Part shown: positions 1 through 8,780 of the stretch, in pieces
Position numbering within the stretch: position 1 is the first letter of the stretch
Layout of the letters: each line of letters starts with the position of its first letter
Source of the DNA: Phyllobacterium zundukense
GTDB lineage: Bacteria; Pseudomonadota; Alphaproteobacteria; Rhizobiales; Rhizobiaceae
NCBI RefSeq assembly: GCF_002764115.1
Contig: NZ_CP017941.1
Coordinates: forward strand, 124,001 to 188,000
Direction of reading: 5' to 3'
DNA length: 64,000 nt
The notes under the pieces: generated by a model
Told to the model about the DNA's origin: nothing
The model's database searches: none
Seen by the model: only the letters and a program-made list of their open reading frames with translations
Made by a program: the position numbers and the translations under genes

Positions 1-126
1 CGGCGAGTCCTCCCAATCCTCTTGTCGGCCATCGATCGGTCTGAACCTCGTTCATCTCTTCTCTCCTCCACTTGCGCATCGACGCAGTTCCGGAACGCGT
101 CCACTCCGGCATCCGGCGCCTTCCAG

Positions 127-834
127 TCAGTCTCGATCAGGCTCCGTCTCCCCGGTGTCATGCCAGACCCACCAATCGTATGGAGGGGTCTGAGGATAGC
201 CCCTGGGTGAGTCCTCCCACGACTCCTGACGTCCGAGTGCAGTGATATCGAGATAGTTCCAGGTGTTCCCCATTTGCTCGTCGCCACGGCCGCCGGTGGT
301 GGAGTAAGTACGGAACACGCGTTGGCCGTCTCGAATGAACGCGTTTGTGGCGTGCCATTCGTCCACGCCGAAGTCGGCGTCGAAATCGTCGGTCAAAGAG
401 TACCAGGGGATGTGCTCCCAGCCCATCCGCGCCTGCAGCCGTTCGATGTCCGGATGTGGCGCGCGCGAGACGAATGCGAGACTTGTGTCACGGGCGTTGA
501 GATGGGCGGGATGGGCGACTTGATCGGCCACCATAGAGCAACCGATGCAGGCCTGCTCTGGCCAGCGGCCCACGCCCGGTTGGAAAAAAGCGTGGTAGAC
601 GATCAATTGCCGCCGACCCTGGAACAGGTCGAGCAGGCTCAGATTGCCTTCGGGACCTTCGAACACGTAATCCTTATTGACGGCCATCCACGGCATTCGC
701 CGACGTTCGGCAGCCAGAGCATCGCGCGCGCGGCTCAGGGCTTTCTCCTTGACGAGTAAATGCTCGCGCGCGTCGTCCCATTCCTCCGGCGATACGATCG
801 GTGGCGTCTGCATTGCGGTCGGGTGGTTTGTCAT
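127..834 (-). CDS. DUF899 family thioredoxin-like protein
   Basis: A protein of about 235 residues with the look of the DUF899 family: an N-terminal helical stretch (EEWDDAREHLLVKEKA), then a thioredoxin-like fold with the family motif around ACIGCSMV, which supplies a CxxC pair, and the tryptophan-rich C-terminus (YDWWVWHDTGE). The family is predicted to be a redox or thioredoxin-like enzyme; its substrate is unknown. Two adjacent ATG codons follow an AAAGGAG ribosome site; the second (834) has the better spacing of 7 bases. The remains of a LysR regulator lie divergently upstream, the usual arrangement for such genes. Family assignment is firm, function is not. Confidence 0.85.
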   Translation of the reverse strand: MTNHPTAMQTPPIVSPEEWDDAREHLLVKEKALSRARDALAAERRRMPWMAVNKDYVFEGPEGNLSLLDLFQGRRQLIVYHAFFQPGVGRWPEQACIGCSMVADQVAHPAHLNARDTSLAFVSRAPHPDIERLQARMGWEHIPWYSLTDDFDADFGVDEWHATNAFIRDGQRVFRTYSTTGGRGDEQMGNTWNYLDITALGRQESWEDSPRGYPQTPPYDWWVWHDTGETEPDRD

Positions 835-964
835 CATTCTGCTCCTTTGGCGGGTGTCGCGGTGCATCTCCTCTGGAGATCGAGAGACAGGTTGGCCTGG
901 AAATCAGATGGTGAGAGTACTACGATCGACGCCATTGACCTAGCGCGCAACTCGATGGTTTCTT

Positions 965-1090
965 GTGCATATGATGCACATCTCAGAGTCTTTGCCCCCA
1001 CTTGATGGACTCAACGCGCTGCTCGCCGCGGCCGATGCAGGCTCGTTTACCGCCGCCGCCGAGATTCTCGGCATCACCCATGGCTCGGTT
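965..1090 (+). pseudogene. Truncated LysR-type regulator (HTH only)
   Basis: About 40 residues match the start of a LysR-type helix-turn-helix (LNALLAAADAGSFTAAAEIL, followed by GITHGSV), the family's recognition-helix region. After position 1090 the frame continues as unrelated sequence and stops at 1192, so the rest of the DNA-binding domain and the whole effector domain are missing. It lies divergently from the DUF899 gene and was probably its regulator before a deletion or insertion removed the remainder. Confidence 0.7.
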
Positions 1091-1255
1091 ATGCCAGCCT
1101 CCTTTGCTGCTGCAATCAAAGCCTCTCGACAGTCCATCGGGTTAAGAAACGGTTCACATCGTTTCCTGTTAGAGTATTGCCGTTTGGCGTGACTAGGACC
1201 ATTGCTCATCTAAACACGTTGGCGATGATAAGTGGGCCAGGAAAGTTTAGATTTC

Positions 1256-1594
1256 ATGGGCGATTTTCTTGATGCTGTTGGTATTTCGCCCTTCCTAATG
1301 ACGGTGCACTATGTCCCCTTGCTTATAGCCGCGACCGTTTGGTCCTATCATGATGTGAAGATATCCAACTGGTCTAAATTAGCCGACGCGCTTGGAGCTT
1401 TCGGCGTTTTCTTAATGTTGTTGATGTTGCCTGTGTTCTTTGACGATGGGTCAGGTAGAGACAGCGGCGGCGCTGCTCAATGGTTCGTGATATTTTCGTT
1501 CCTATCCCTCGGATTTTTACCCGCTGCATCAATTGCTTTCCATTGCCTTGTAGGAAGGCTGATCGGCAGACGTATCAAGCGTCTCCGAGCTTGA
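1256..1594 (+). CDS. Small membrane protein of unknown function
   Basis: About 112 residues with three hydrophobic segments: near residues 11-28 (PFLMTVHYVPLLIAATVW), 42-60 (ALGAFGVFLMLLMLPVFF) and 75-100. A short basic tail (RRIKRLRA) ends the protein, suggesting a cytoplasmic C-terminus. I do not recognise a family. The ATG at 1256 is chosen because AGGAAAG lies 11 bases upstream; a GTG at 1232 is the alternative. The gene stands alone next to a LysR remnant. Confidence 0.55.
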   Translation: MGDFLDAVGISPFLMTVHYVPLLIAATVWSYHDVKISNWSKLADALGAFGVFLMLLMLPVFFDDGSGRDSGGAAQWFVIFSFLSLGFLPAASIAFHCLVGRLIGRRIKRLRA

Positions 1595-1642
1595 AACTTG
1601 GAGGTCGTTCTGAAACCGATAGCCCCTCGGCTATGCGATAAA

Positions 1643-1727
1643 TCTTCCGACGCTTATGATTTCCTGCTGATCGCGAATTCGCATATTCCTAGTTGGGAGG
1701 GAACGTTCGAAACGAGCTTTCACTACC
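1643..1727 (+). repeat. Direct repeat copy 1
   Basis: This and a second copy at 1892-1962 share two blocks: TTCCGAYGCTWATGATTTCC (1645-, 1894-) and GGGAACGTTCGAAACGAG (1699-, 1935-), with about 15 fewer bases between the blocks in copy 2. The second block contains the palindrome TTCGAA. No convincing gene is seen between 1598 and 2280. Confidence 0.7.
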
Positions 1728-1891
1728 GATCAAGCGCACTGGCCTTGGACGGTCGGTGCGCTTCCTGCGCGCCACCAACTCCATCATTCCCAGACGACAA
1801 GAAAGCGCCTTCGTTGCACTAATTGTTACCTTGATGGTATCCATACAGTCTGCGTGTCGATTGAGTTGAGACAACCCAGTTAGGCCAGGAA

Positions 1892-1962
1892 TTTTCCGAT
1901 GCTAATGATTTCCTGCGGGTCGCGACTTCTTGGGGGGAACGTTCGAAACGAGCCTTAGCTAC
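1892..1962 (+). repeat. Direct repeat copy 2
   Basis: Second copy of the two-block repeat described for 1643-1727. The GGGAACGTTCGAAACGAG block is identical over 18 bases in both copies, the upstream block differs at two positions. Confidence 0.7.
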
Positions 1963-2295
1963 CAGCCTCCCCCGAAAGTTTTCGAAGTTTCGGAGTTTCT
2001 AGGAACTTACGAGGTTTTCCTGGATTGCTACGCGCTTGCCCATTGCAGGGCTCCTTGTGACAACGATGCTGTCGATGGGCAGACCCCTGCCCGGAGAACG
2101 GTTTTCACGTTCGATAGGCTACTGCGTGATTCTTGGCTTGGAGCGCAGCATCCCACCCTAGGCGACGGCGCCTATGCCCAGGGTCGGTAATCCGGCCCCA
2201 AGCGAAACGCTCCCAACGTCATGGGTAGGATATCTTGCGAACGAGTTTGATGTTACTTTTGCCAAGCTCGAACTACGTGACAAGGACCTAATATA

Positions 2296-2553
2296 TTGAT
2301 CCAGAGTGATACAAGGCAGGCATATTGGCGTCGTGCGAACCCGAAAAAATATGATGCGCATTTGGCGGTGCAGCGAGCGCTGAACGCTGGCCAGTTGGAA
2401 AAACAGACCTGTGAAGTCTGTGGTATTGAAACTGTCGACGCACATCACGATCGATACGATGAGCCACTGCACGTCCGTTGGCTATGCCGACGACATCACA
2501 CTCGCCTTCATCACTATGGGGAAGACATGTTTCCAATTAACTCGACTGTTTGA
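2296..2553 (+). CDS. HNH-like zinc-binding protein, phage type
   Basis: An 85-residue protein with a CxxC pair (CEVCG, near residues 40-44) followed by AHHDRYDEPLHVRWLC and RRHHTRLH. This CxxC...HH...WLCxxHHxxxH layout is typical of small phage and mobile-element HNH/zinc-finger proteins. The frame opens just after a stop at 2278; the TTG at 2296 preceded by AAGGA at 2282-2286 is the only plausible start. It may be a nuclease-like or DNA-binding protein; the short length leaves no room for other domains. Confidence 0.6.
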   Translation: MIQSDTRQAYWRRANPKKYDAHLAVQRALNAGQLEKQTCEVCGIETVDAHHDRYDEPLHVRWLCRRHHTRLHHYGEDMFPINSTV

Positions 2554-2698
2554 AATACCGAGACTTGGGCAGCGGCCGATCAGCCTTGGCTGACGCCAGT
2601 CGCGGTTTAGAATTCAGGCGCCTCTCAGCCCATCGGCGCGACGAAAATCAGCCCGCGTAAAAGAGTGGTTTGACCGCTCCGTTGGTGGGGTGACTATT

Positions 2699-2706
2699 GA
2701 TTAACG
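2699..2706 (+). repeat. Target site duplication, left (GATTAACG)
   Basis: GATTAACG directly abuts the left inverted end and is matched exactly by 5728-5735 at the right end, marking the insertion point of the IS1595-type element. Confidence 0.88.
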
Positions 2707-2731
2707 CGGAATTATGTAGCAAAAACCACCA
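2707..2731 (+). repeat. Left terminal inverted repeat of the IS1595-type element
   Basis: Starts CGGAATTATGTAGC and continues into AAAAACCACCA. It pairs with 5703-5727 with a single mismatch (T versus G at the ninth base). Confidence 0.88.
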
Positions 2732-2786
2732 GATTTAGAACCCAGCATGGCGTAGCCTTGATCTAGCAGATCAGGAGCGATGCTGA

Positions 2787-3248
2787 ATGTATGTAACGGT
2801 AGAGTTGAAACGAAAAAGAGGCGAGATTCTCGACAGGCTGGTCGAAATCCGAGAGGCTCAAGCAAATCTGGAGGCCCAGATGGGCGCACTGGATCAAGTC
2901 ATCGCGATCTATGAACCAAGTTATGTTCCCGCAGGTTCTGGGACGGGGACCAAAATCCGCAATAAGCGCCAGAAATCGCCTGAGACTGTTCAAATCGATG
3001 CGTTGCTGCGTAGCATCGAGCCAACCAATGCACTTCTTGAAATCCTGCGGGAAGCCGCAGCACCGCTGACGACTGCGGACTGCGCCGTCAGACTCCTGCA
3101 GAAGCTTGGGATCGACCACGGAGACGCGAGAACTGGCCGCGTCGCCACCCGCTTGTCCTCGACACTTGATCAGTTGATGAAAAAGGGTCGCGTACGGCAC
3201 GCGGGGATGTTCGATAGTAAAAGATATCTCTGGGAAATCGCAGCTTAG
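2787..3248 (+). CDS. Unknown protein, coiled coil plus winged-helix-like C-terminus (IS passenger)
   Basis: A 153-residue protein. Residues 1-45 are rich in charged heptad-like residues (VELKRKRGEILDRLVEI...EAQANLEAQMGALDQVI), suggesting a coiled coil. The C-terminal 70 residues (TNALLEILREAAAPLTTADC ... RVATRLSSTLDQLMKKGRVR) resemble a winged helix, in which a recognition helix precedes a short beta hairpin ending in RYLWEI. It lies inside the IS1595-type element and converges with the transposase, overlapping its stop codon by 4 bases. It could be a transposition accessory or a repressor; no family is recognised. Confidence 0.65.
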   Translation: MYVTVELKRKRGEILDRLVEIREAQANLEAQMGALDQVIAIYEPSYVPAGSGTGTKIRNKRQKSPETVQIDALLRSIEPTNALLEILREAAAPLTTADCAVRLLQKLGIDHGDARTGRVATRLSSTLDQLMKKGRVRHAGMFDSKRYLWEIAA

Positions 3249-4285
3249 GCTGCGTCCCCCTTCCAGATGAGATCGGGTGGCTTTCTTCCTTGCCAGTATC
3301 CGCACAGGTAACGCGATGTCGGCCGCGTCAGCGCACGGCCGAGTACCTCGAAGAACTGGCTCTTATTCGAGGTTTGCCTCACGTCTTCACGCCAGGCTAA
3401 TTCCGCGATGTACCAATCGAAATACTTCAGTGAAAAACGGTGATGGATGCCGATGTAGGCGCGCTGCACCCGCGAAAAGAAGCTTTCGACTTGGTTGGTG
3501 TTGATGCCGTCATTGGTCTGGTACGCCTTGGAGTGATTGACGCGCTCAAGCTTATTCAAACCTGTGAGATGGTCATAGCTTTTGTGCTCGTCGGCGAGGA
3601 TTTTGGCGGTCCTCAAGGCGTGATCCCTGGCGGCAGCCCACGCCGCATCGCTGTCTTCATCATAGATGATGCGGGTGAACGTCTGGCCAGGCCGCCCAAG
3701 TCCACGTTCACGCAGCGCCAACGCGCACAGTCGCTTGTGGTTCTGATACTTTGCCTTGCGGCGATCGATGCGGTCTTCTGCCTTGTTCTTAGGACGAATG
3801 TGACCGCCAGCGTACTTGCCGTCGATCTCGATCTCCCCTCCGAGCATCATGGTATCCCGACGCGAAGCGATCGCTTCCCGCAGCTTCATGAGCAATACCC
3901 ATGCCGTTTTGAACTGAACGCCAAGTTCGCGTGACAGCTGTAGCGCCGCCTTGCCCTTGACCGAGTTCACTGACAGCCAGATCGCGATGACCATCTTCTT
4001 GAAGCTGAGCTTGCGGAACGCGAATACCGTGCCCGACGTGACCGTGAACACGGCATTGCATTCCTTTGCCTAGCATTTGAAGCGCCCGCGGGTCATGGCA
4101 TAGCAGCGCAGCGTCCCGCAACCAGGGCAATAGGGTTCTCCGTCCGTTTCGGGCCAGCGCATGCGCATGAACCACTTATAGGCAGTCCCCTCGCGAATCT
4201 TCGCAAGGCCCATGAACGTGAGCGTTCGGCACTCCGGTGTGAGCAGGAAATGCTGCCCTTTTGGTTGATCTTTGGACGAAGCCAC
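3245..4285 (-). pseudogene. IS1595-family (ISXO2-like) transposase, amber-interrupted
   Basis: Reading from 4285, the frame encodes an N-terminal zinc ribbon (CPGCG ... RFKC) and, after a TAG at 4070-4072, continues in the same frame as AKECNAVFTVTSGTVF, then the ISXO2-like DDE domain. Visible catalytic-type residues are in GGEIEIDGKYAGG, ILADEHKSYDHL and NTNQVESFFSRVQRAYIG. Total length, about 346 codons, is normal for the family, so only one base change (probably AAG to TAG, before AKEC) separates it from an intact gene. A downstream ATG at 4051 could give a protein lacking the zinc ribbon. Family certain; activity doubtful. Confidence 0.9.
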
Positions 4286-4583
4286 TGCTCAGTCCCTCCC
4301 AGGCTCGGTCGGCAAAATAGCCGCATATTTCCCGGCCTCGGGACGAGGGACAGACGTGCGAAAGACCGTCAAAAGCGGTGATTGGGCAGACAGGATATGG
4401 ATATGATTGCGCATGTTCAGGCTCCTCTGGCTCGCAATAGACGCACAGTTTCTGTCGGCGACACTTAGGTCACCGCAGGCGTATCAGCGCTGTATTCGAG
4501 CCATCCTGAACATGCGGGCTCTATGCCAGATCTCGTGTCGAGAGTCGATCGGGAAAAATGCGTTTGGTTAATGCGCAATGGGT

Positions 4584-4946
4584 CTAATTTACACCTGCGT
4601 CTAACGATACAATCCAGAAAGAATTACTTAAACTAAGCAAGCCGCTCGCAATACAGACATACGACAAGTATGTTCTATAAAACATTACTGAAAGGGCACA
4701 TACAGTCAACGCCAGCAACAAGGGAATCGTTCGCATCAGATAAAATAGCATTGAACCAGTATCACTCACACTAAGACGAAACCCACTACCCTCAACAGGA
4801 TCCATATATAAAATAACAAGCAGTGCGATTAAGTTAATTAGAATGCAAAGTTTAAGTAATGCTCCAGATCGAAATGCGACAAACGAAAAATAGACTATCG
4901 AGGCAACCAACGGTGGCAGTTGCTGCATTGTCGAAAAATAAGCCAT
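4584..4946 (-). CDS. Small polytopic membrane protein (IS passenger)
   Basis: A 120-residue protein with about four hydrophobic segments, for example VASIVYFSFVAF, LCILINLIALLVILYM, SMLFYLMRTIPLLLALTVCA and YVCIASGLLSLSN. It is markedly more AT-rich than the surroundings, as is the next gene, which suggests a separate origin. It lies within the IS1595-type element, downstream of 5004-5477 on the same strand and 57 bases from it. No family is recognised. The pair may work together, as cargo membrane proteins often do, but nothing in the sequence gives a function. Confidence 0.5.
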   Translation of the reverse strand: MAYFSTMQQLPPLVASIVYFSFVAFRSGALLKLCILINLIALLVILYMDPVEGSGFRLSVSDTGSMLFYLMRTIPLLLALTVCALSVMFYRTYLSYVCIASGLLSLSNSFWIVSLDAGVN

Positions 4947-5003
4947 GCCGTTTGATTCTCCAATAAACGCTGACCTGCCTGTTGTAGGTTCGTCCTCAGC
5001 CGG

Positions 5004-5477
5004 TCATTGCCCTGCGCCCAAGAGCGATAAGTAAAGCCAATTGCCAGTTGATATCCTATTTCTTACCAAGGTTGCGGAGGAATAGGGCCAACAAACATGC
5101 TTACCCTTCGCGTAACTTGGAATGATCTCAATCTTATCTCGGTCGAATACGAGGAAGAGCGAGTAGGTGAGGTCACGTAAATTGATCAGAACAAGCCCGG
5201 TTTCACCATCAAAAAGTATATCTCGGCTAACATTGCCCCTCTTGGAAAAATCAAAACTGCCGTAACCGAGTTCTGAGAGTACATTTCTCGGCCTTGTCGT
5301 TTCAGTAATTGGACAGACAATGTCCCACTCTCCAAGTATAATTTCACTTACATTTTTTTCTTCAAAATATGAAGCGTTTAATTTTGAAGCAATAAGACTT
5401 TTCTCTACATGAAGCATGGAGAATATGAATAACGACACTAAAACTAAAGTCAATATAATAAAGAAATTGCGGAGCAT
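5004..5477 (-). CDS. Membrane-anchored unknown protein (IS passenger)
   Basis: A 157-residue protein starting with a hydrophobic anchor (residues 4-22, NFFIILTLVLVSLFIFSML) and followed by a soluble part with two cysteines (WDIVCPI near residue 55, GKHVCWPY near 129) that could form a disulfide outside the membrane. The codon use is AT-rich like its downstream neighbour at 4584-4946, with which it probably forms an operon. It lies just inside the right end of the IS1595-type element. No known family is recognised. Confidence 0.5.
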   Translation of the reverse strand: MLRNFFIILTLVLVSLFIFSMLHVEKSLIASKLNASYFEEKNVSEIILGEWDIVCPITETTRPRNVLSELGYGSFDFSKRGNVSRDILFDGETGLVLINLRDLTYSLFLVFDRDKIEIIPSYAKGKHVCWPYSSATLVRNRISTGNWLYLSLLGAGQ

Positions 5478-5702
5478 TGCTAACTTCGCAACTCGTAAGT
5501 GCTCATAGAAGACCTACTGTTATCGCCAGCAATGCAACTGTCATTTTTGGAACCAGCCTGATTGACCATCTAATCGTCTGTCTCGAGTCGTTTGCGAAGT
5601 TACAATTTTTGCCAACCTGAGAAATGTGGCATATTTTTCCACCTAACCCCATGGCTAAGCAGCTAAGGAATATTTTTAGTTTTCATATAGTTAATGTAGG
5701 AT

Positions 5703-5727
5703 TGGTGGTTTTTGCTACCTAATTCCG
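5703..5727 (-). repeat. Right terminal inverted repeat of the IS1595-type element
   Basis: Reads TGGTGGTTTTTGCTAC then CTAATTCCG on the plus strand, the reverse complement of the left end apart from one base. Confidence 0.88.
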
Positions 5728-5735
5728 GATTAACG
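5728..5735 (+). repeat. Target site duplication, right (GATTAACG)
   Basis: Right copy of the 8-bp duplication abutting the right inverted end at 5727. Confidence 0.88.
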
Positions 5736-6294
5736 CACAATTGGTGGAACTCGAGCTCGCTTCAGCAGACTTCTCGCTCAGATTGTTTCGGCGCTTAACG
5801 ACTGGCCCAAATCATCTTAAGCCGAGCACGTCGGGAGATAACCGAGTCCATACAATTGAAACCCGGATTTTGACAGGTGACAAGCCGCCGTTGAAGCTTA
5901 TTTCCTAGAACAACAGGCGACTGATCACCCAGTTTTAGCGCGATCCTTTATGTCGAGGATACTTCGGTGGAGCAGCTGCACACCGGATTATTGATGTCCG
6001 CTGGCTGTCACGGCAGCCGGACGTGGGGCAATACTTGTTGTGGTCCGATAGGCTTTCGACCCGTCTAAATTGGGTCAAAGTAATGTCTGCTCTAGCCTAA
6101 AAGTACATTCGTGCCGCCATCGCGTTTGGCCGCAGACCTCCGCGTGAAGAAAGCTGCGCGGATAGTGGCGTGGATCATTCCGGTCGCGCGCATCCAAGCA
6201 TGACGGCCTTCCTATTGAGCGGGGATGATGAGGTTCGATACGCAATCGCTTTTTCGCAACGCGTCGCTCGAAAACCTCTGCACCCCCGCACAGA
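5736..6294. other. Gene-poor stretch
   Basis: About 560 bases with no credible reading frame, no clear hairpin terminator and no repeat that I can see. It separates the IS element from the isochorismatase-type gene, whose 3' end is at 6295. Confidence 0.5.
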
Positions 6295-6948
6295 TCATCC
6301 TGCGTTGCTAGGCAATGGCGTGTTGAGCAGCTGCTGCTCCCACAGGAACGCGATGCCGCTTCCAGCGGCGTGGTGCTTCAGCACGTCCGTCAACGCTGCG
6401 GCGTGCTCGGTCCGTGCCCAGTCGCGCTGCCATTCCGACGCCAACGCCAGCCAGGTCATCATGTTCGCGCCCGCCGCGATCATGCGCTGGATAGAGACCT
6501 CGTGGGCCTCGACCGAAGTCCCTCCCGAGGCGTCGGTGATCACCGTCACATCCCAGCCTTCGCCGAGCGCCTGGATCACCGGCATCGCGACGCATATCTC
6601 GGTCCACAGGCCCGCGATGATCAGCTGCTTGCGGCCCGTCGCCTTGACCGCGTCCACCACCTTTTTATCCTCCCAGGTGTTGATGAACGTCCGGTCGATC
6701 ACCTCCTGTCCAGGGAAAACATCCGTAATCTGAGGGAAGAGGAGGCCGCCCCGATCGGCAATCACGCTCGTTAGGATGGTGGGGACGCCGAAGGCCTTGG
6801 CAGCCTTCGCCAAGGCGGTCGAATTGTTGACCACCGCCTGCGGATCGTGGCTGTTCAGATTCGCGAGCTGGTAAGGCTGGTGGTCGATCAGAACGAGTAC
6901 GGAGTCTTCGGGACGGAGAAGCGAGTCAAGGCCGTTACGAAACGTCAT
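6295..6948 (-). CDS. Isochorismatase-family (YcaC-like) cysteine hydrolase
   Basis: A 217-residue protein of the isochorismatase-like hydrolase superfamily, closest in style to YcaC. Visible hallmarks are the N-terminal catalytic aspartate in VLVLIDHQPYQ (D22), the IIAGLWTEICVAMP block carrying the nucleophilic cysteine (C119), and the following cis-peptide and VTDASGGTS region. These enzymes hydrolyse amides or related C-N bonds in small molecules; the true substrate cannot be read from sequence. A LysR gene lies divergently about 50 (to 6998) or 140 bases away and is its likely regulator. Confidence 0.88.
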   Translation of the reverse strand: MTFRNGLDSLLRPEDSVLVLIDHQPYQLANLNSHDPQAVVNNSTALAKAAKAFGVPTILTSVIADRGGLLFPQITDVFPGQEVIDRTFINTWEDKKVVDAVKATGRKQLIIAGLWTEICVAMPVIQALGEGWDVTVITDASGGTSVEAHEVSIQRMIAAGANMMTWLALASEWQRDWARTEHAAALTDVLKHHAAGSGIAFLWEQQLLNTPLPSNAG

Positions 6949-7088
6949 TATTACATCCTATGTTGCCGTTGTAAGTGAGGTTGGTTTACGGGGAGACATG
7001 CGCCAGGGGGCGATGTTGCCTGGCATTAGTATTGCCGTTCCCATGTCTGATGCGGTAGTACCCTTAATTGACAAGCTGTGTCGCGCAA

Positions 7089-7999
7089 TGGGGAACGCGG
7101 AATTGGATATCGAAGAGCTACGGACATTCGTAGAAGTTGCTGATGCTGGGGGAGTTTCGGCCGCCGCGCTCCGGCTCGGCGTCTCCAAGTCGATCGTCAG
7201 TCGTCGGCTCTTCCGGCTTGAAGCGGAACTTGGCGTCCAGCTTCTTGCACGAACCACCCGCGGGGCTGCTCTCACAGAAGCCGGGGCTACATTCCGAGAC
7301 TATGCAGCCAGAGTCTGCGCCGAGATCGAGGTGGCCAAGGAAACGATCCTACCCGCCGGTGACCTTCGTGGCCGCTTGCGAGTTGCTGTGCCGCTTTCTT
7401 TCGGACAGACCCACTTCGCTCCCATCCTCGCGGAAATGGCGCGACGCCATCCCCAGCTCCAAATCCACGCCTGCTACAGTGATCGCTTCGTCGATCTGAT
7501 CACAGAGGGGTACGATTGTGCGGTACGAGTTGGCTATCTTCCGGACTCCAACTTGATCGCAAGACGCGTCGGAGCGATTTATGGAAAGTTTGTCGCAAGC
7601 CCGGATTACATCAAGGAGCATGGGTCGCCAGAGACGCCGGAGGAACTCGTCGCTCATGAAGCCCTCATGCAGGGAACCGAAGCCTGGCAACTCATGGATG
7701 GCGACCAGATCATCACGGTTCGTCCGCAGGGGCGCTTTAAGGCCGACAACGGAACTGCTCTAGTCGCCGCCGCGGCAGCAGGACTCGGGATCGCTTACCT
7801 GCCCGATTGCCTCACCCATGAATATGTGGCCTCCGGCGCGCTCATGCCGGTCATGACGCATTATCCACCGCCTCCGGCCGGTGCATATGTCATCCGCCCG
7901 CCAGGTCAGCATCCCGCACGGAAAATACGGGTCCTCACCGAATTGCTGATTGAGTACTGCGAACCTGCTCCGCATCTCGCGGGAGCTGTTCCTGTCTGA
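7089..7999 (+). CDS. LysR-type transcriptional regulator
   Basis: Canonical LysR layout: an N-terminal winged helix-turn-helix (IEELRTFVEVADAGGVSAAA, then LRLGVSKSIVSRRL) and a substrate-binding effector domain starting near residue 90 (LRGRLRVAVPLSFGQTHFAP). The frame is open from ATG 6998, but 7089 places the helix-turn-helix at the usual distance from the N-terminus, giving 303 residues. It is transcribed away from the isochorismatase-type hydrolase and probably controls it. The exact start is uncertain. Confidence 0.87.
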
Positions 8000-8179
8000 G
8001 TGATGCATCACTATGATGGTCTGGATCACGAAGGGGATGACGAATGCCGAGCACGGAAACCTGGTCGGTTGGGAAAGACCGTCCAGTCTCGCCATATTAA
8101 AGGGCCGAAACACACCATAAGAAAGTAAAATCCTGTTGCTTTAACACGTTCAAATTTGAAGCAACTAAGCTACCCGACC

Positions 8180-8404
8180 TTAATAAGGCGTCGAAGTGAT
8201 GCCCACGTCCTTTGACCCACACGCCGAGCATCGAAACTTTGGTACCAGGTCTTCGCGCATAGCCGCGTGGTCGCGGCCAAGCCGTCTTGCCAATTCTGTC
8301 AGGTCAATTTGACTGGAATGGTGGCAATCGCGCGAATAGCAATGCGCCCAGAGAGAATGGCCGCGGTCGATCATGTCACCAACAGTGGCGCCATCCGCCG
8401 CCAT
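8180..8404 (-). CDS. Small zinc-ribbon-like protein
   Basis: A 74-residue protein with cysteines in two clusters: AHCYSRDCHHS near residues 21-31 and RCSACGSKDVG near 58-68. Similar short proteins with a helical middle (LTELARRLGRDHAAMREDL) are common in Rhizobiales. It probably binds one zinc ion and may be a nucleic-acid or protein-binding adaptor. Its start lies 2 bases after the stop of the upstream gene at 8407, so the two are one operon under the LexA-type site at 8667. Confidence 0.65.
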   Translation of the reverse strand: MAADGATVGDMIDRGHSLWAHCYSRDCHHSSQIDLTELARRLGRDHAAMREDLVPKFRCSACGSKDVGITSTPY

Positions 8405-8406
8405 GG

Positions 8407-8664
8407 CTACATCTGCACCGGTCGCCAGACCGTTCGCTTCTTGTTGACGCGGTCGCGGTCATCTTCAAACGCCATGACATCGGTCGCTCGGGCGCCGCAG
8501 CGGTCACAGCGGAAGGGCAACTCCACCAGGAAGCACTCGGGATTGCATACCTCGAGCAAGTCCGGCGCGTAGAACGTCGTTTCCTTTTGGCACTTGCGGC
8601 AGCATACCTGCAAAAACATGCGGTATTTGGCGGCCTGCCCCAATGTGCGGATTGTGATTGTCAT
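8407..8664 (-). CDS. Small zinc-ribbon protein, likely SOS-regulated
   Basis: Eighty-five residues from the ATG at 8664, with paired cysteines in QVCCRKCQKE and PFRCDRCGARATDV, which together could hold a zinc ion. I chose ATG 8664 because the sequence upstream has no ribosome site in frame and contains a LexA-type operator directly abutting the start, as in leaderless or short-leader SOS genes. The frame itself extends to 8754. It heads a two-gene operon with 8180-8404. Function unknown. Confidence 0.55.
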   Translation of the reverse strand: MTITIRTLGQAAKYRMFLQVCCRKCQKETTFYAPDLLEVCNPECFLVELPFRCDRCGARATDVMAFEDDRDRVNKKRTVWRPVQM

Positions 8665-8666
8665 AG

Positions 8667-8681
8667 GAACAAAATGAGAAC
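8667..8681 (-). promoter_or_regulatory. LexA (SOS) box, GTTC-N7-GTTC
   Basis: Minus strand GTTCTCATTTTGTTC fits the alphaproteobacterial LexA consensus of two direct GTTC half sites seven bases apart. It lies two bases upstream of the ATG at 8664, with TTGACT about 12 bases further upstream as a possible -35 element. An SRAP gene 400 bases away fits a DNA-damage context. Confidence 0.65.
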
Positions 8682-8780
8682 ATATTCCCATAGAGTCAAG
8701 ATCAATGATGCGAGATCGAATGTTGCAAAGCTTGCTGGAATCGGCACTTATCAAAATTTCATATCCGGGGAGAGTTCAAA

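Larger units (their letters stand above)
2707..5727. mobile_element. IS1595-family element with passenger genes
   Basis: A 3021-bp element bounded by near-perfect 25-bp inverted ends (2707-2731 and 5703-5727, one mismatch; core TAGCAAAAACCACCA). Immediately outside, the 8-bp sequence GATTAACG is repeated at 2699-2706 and 5728-5735. An 8-bp target duplication is what IS1595-family elements make, and the transposase inside has the ISXO2-like form of that family, so ends and enzyme agree. Inside are a 153-residue protein gene, the amber-interrupted transposase and two AT-rich membrane or anchored protein genes. The element is not mobile by itself unless the stop codon is suppressed. Confidence 0.9.
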
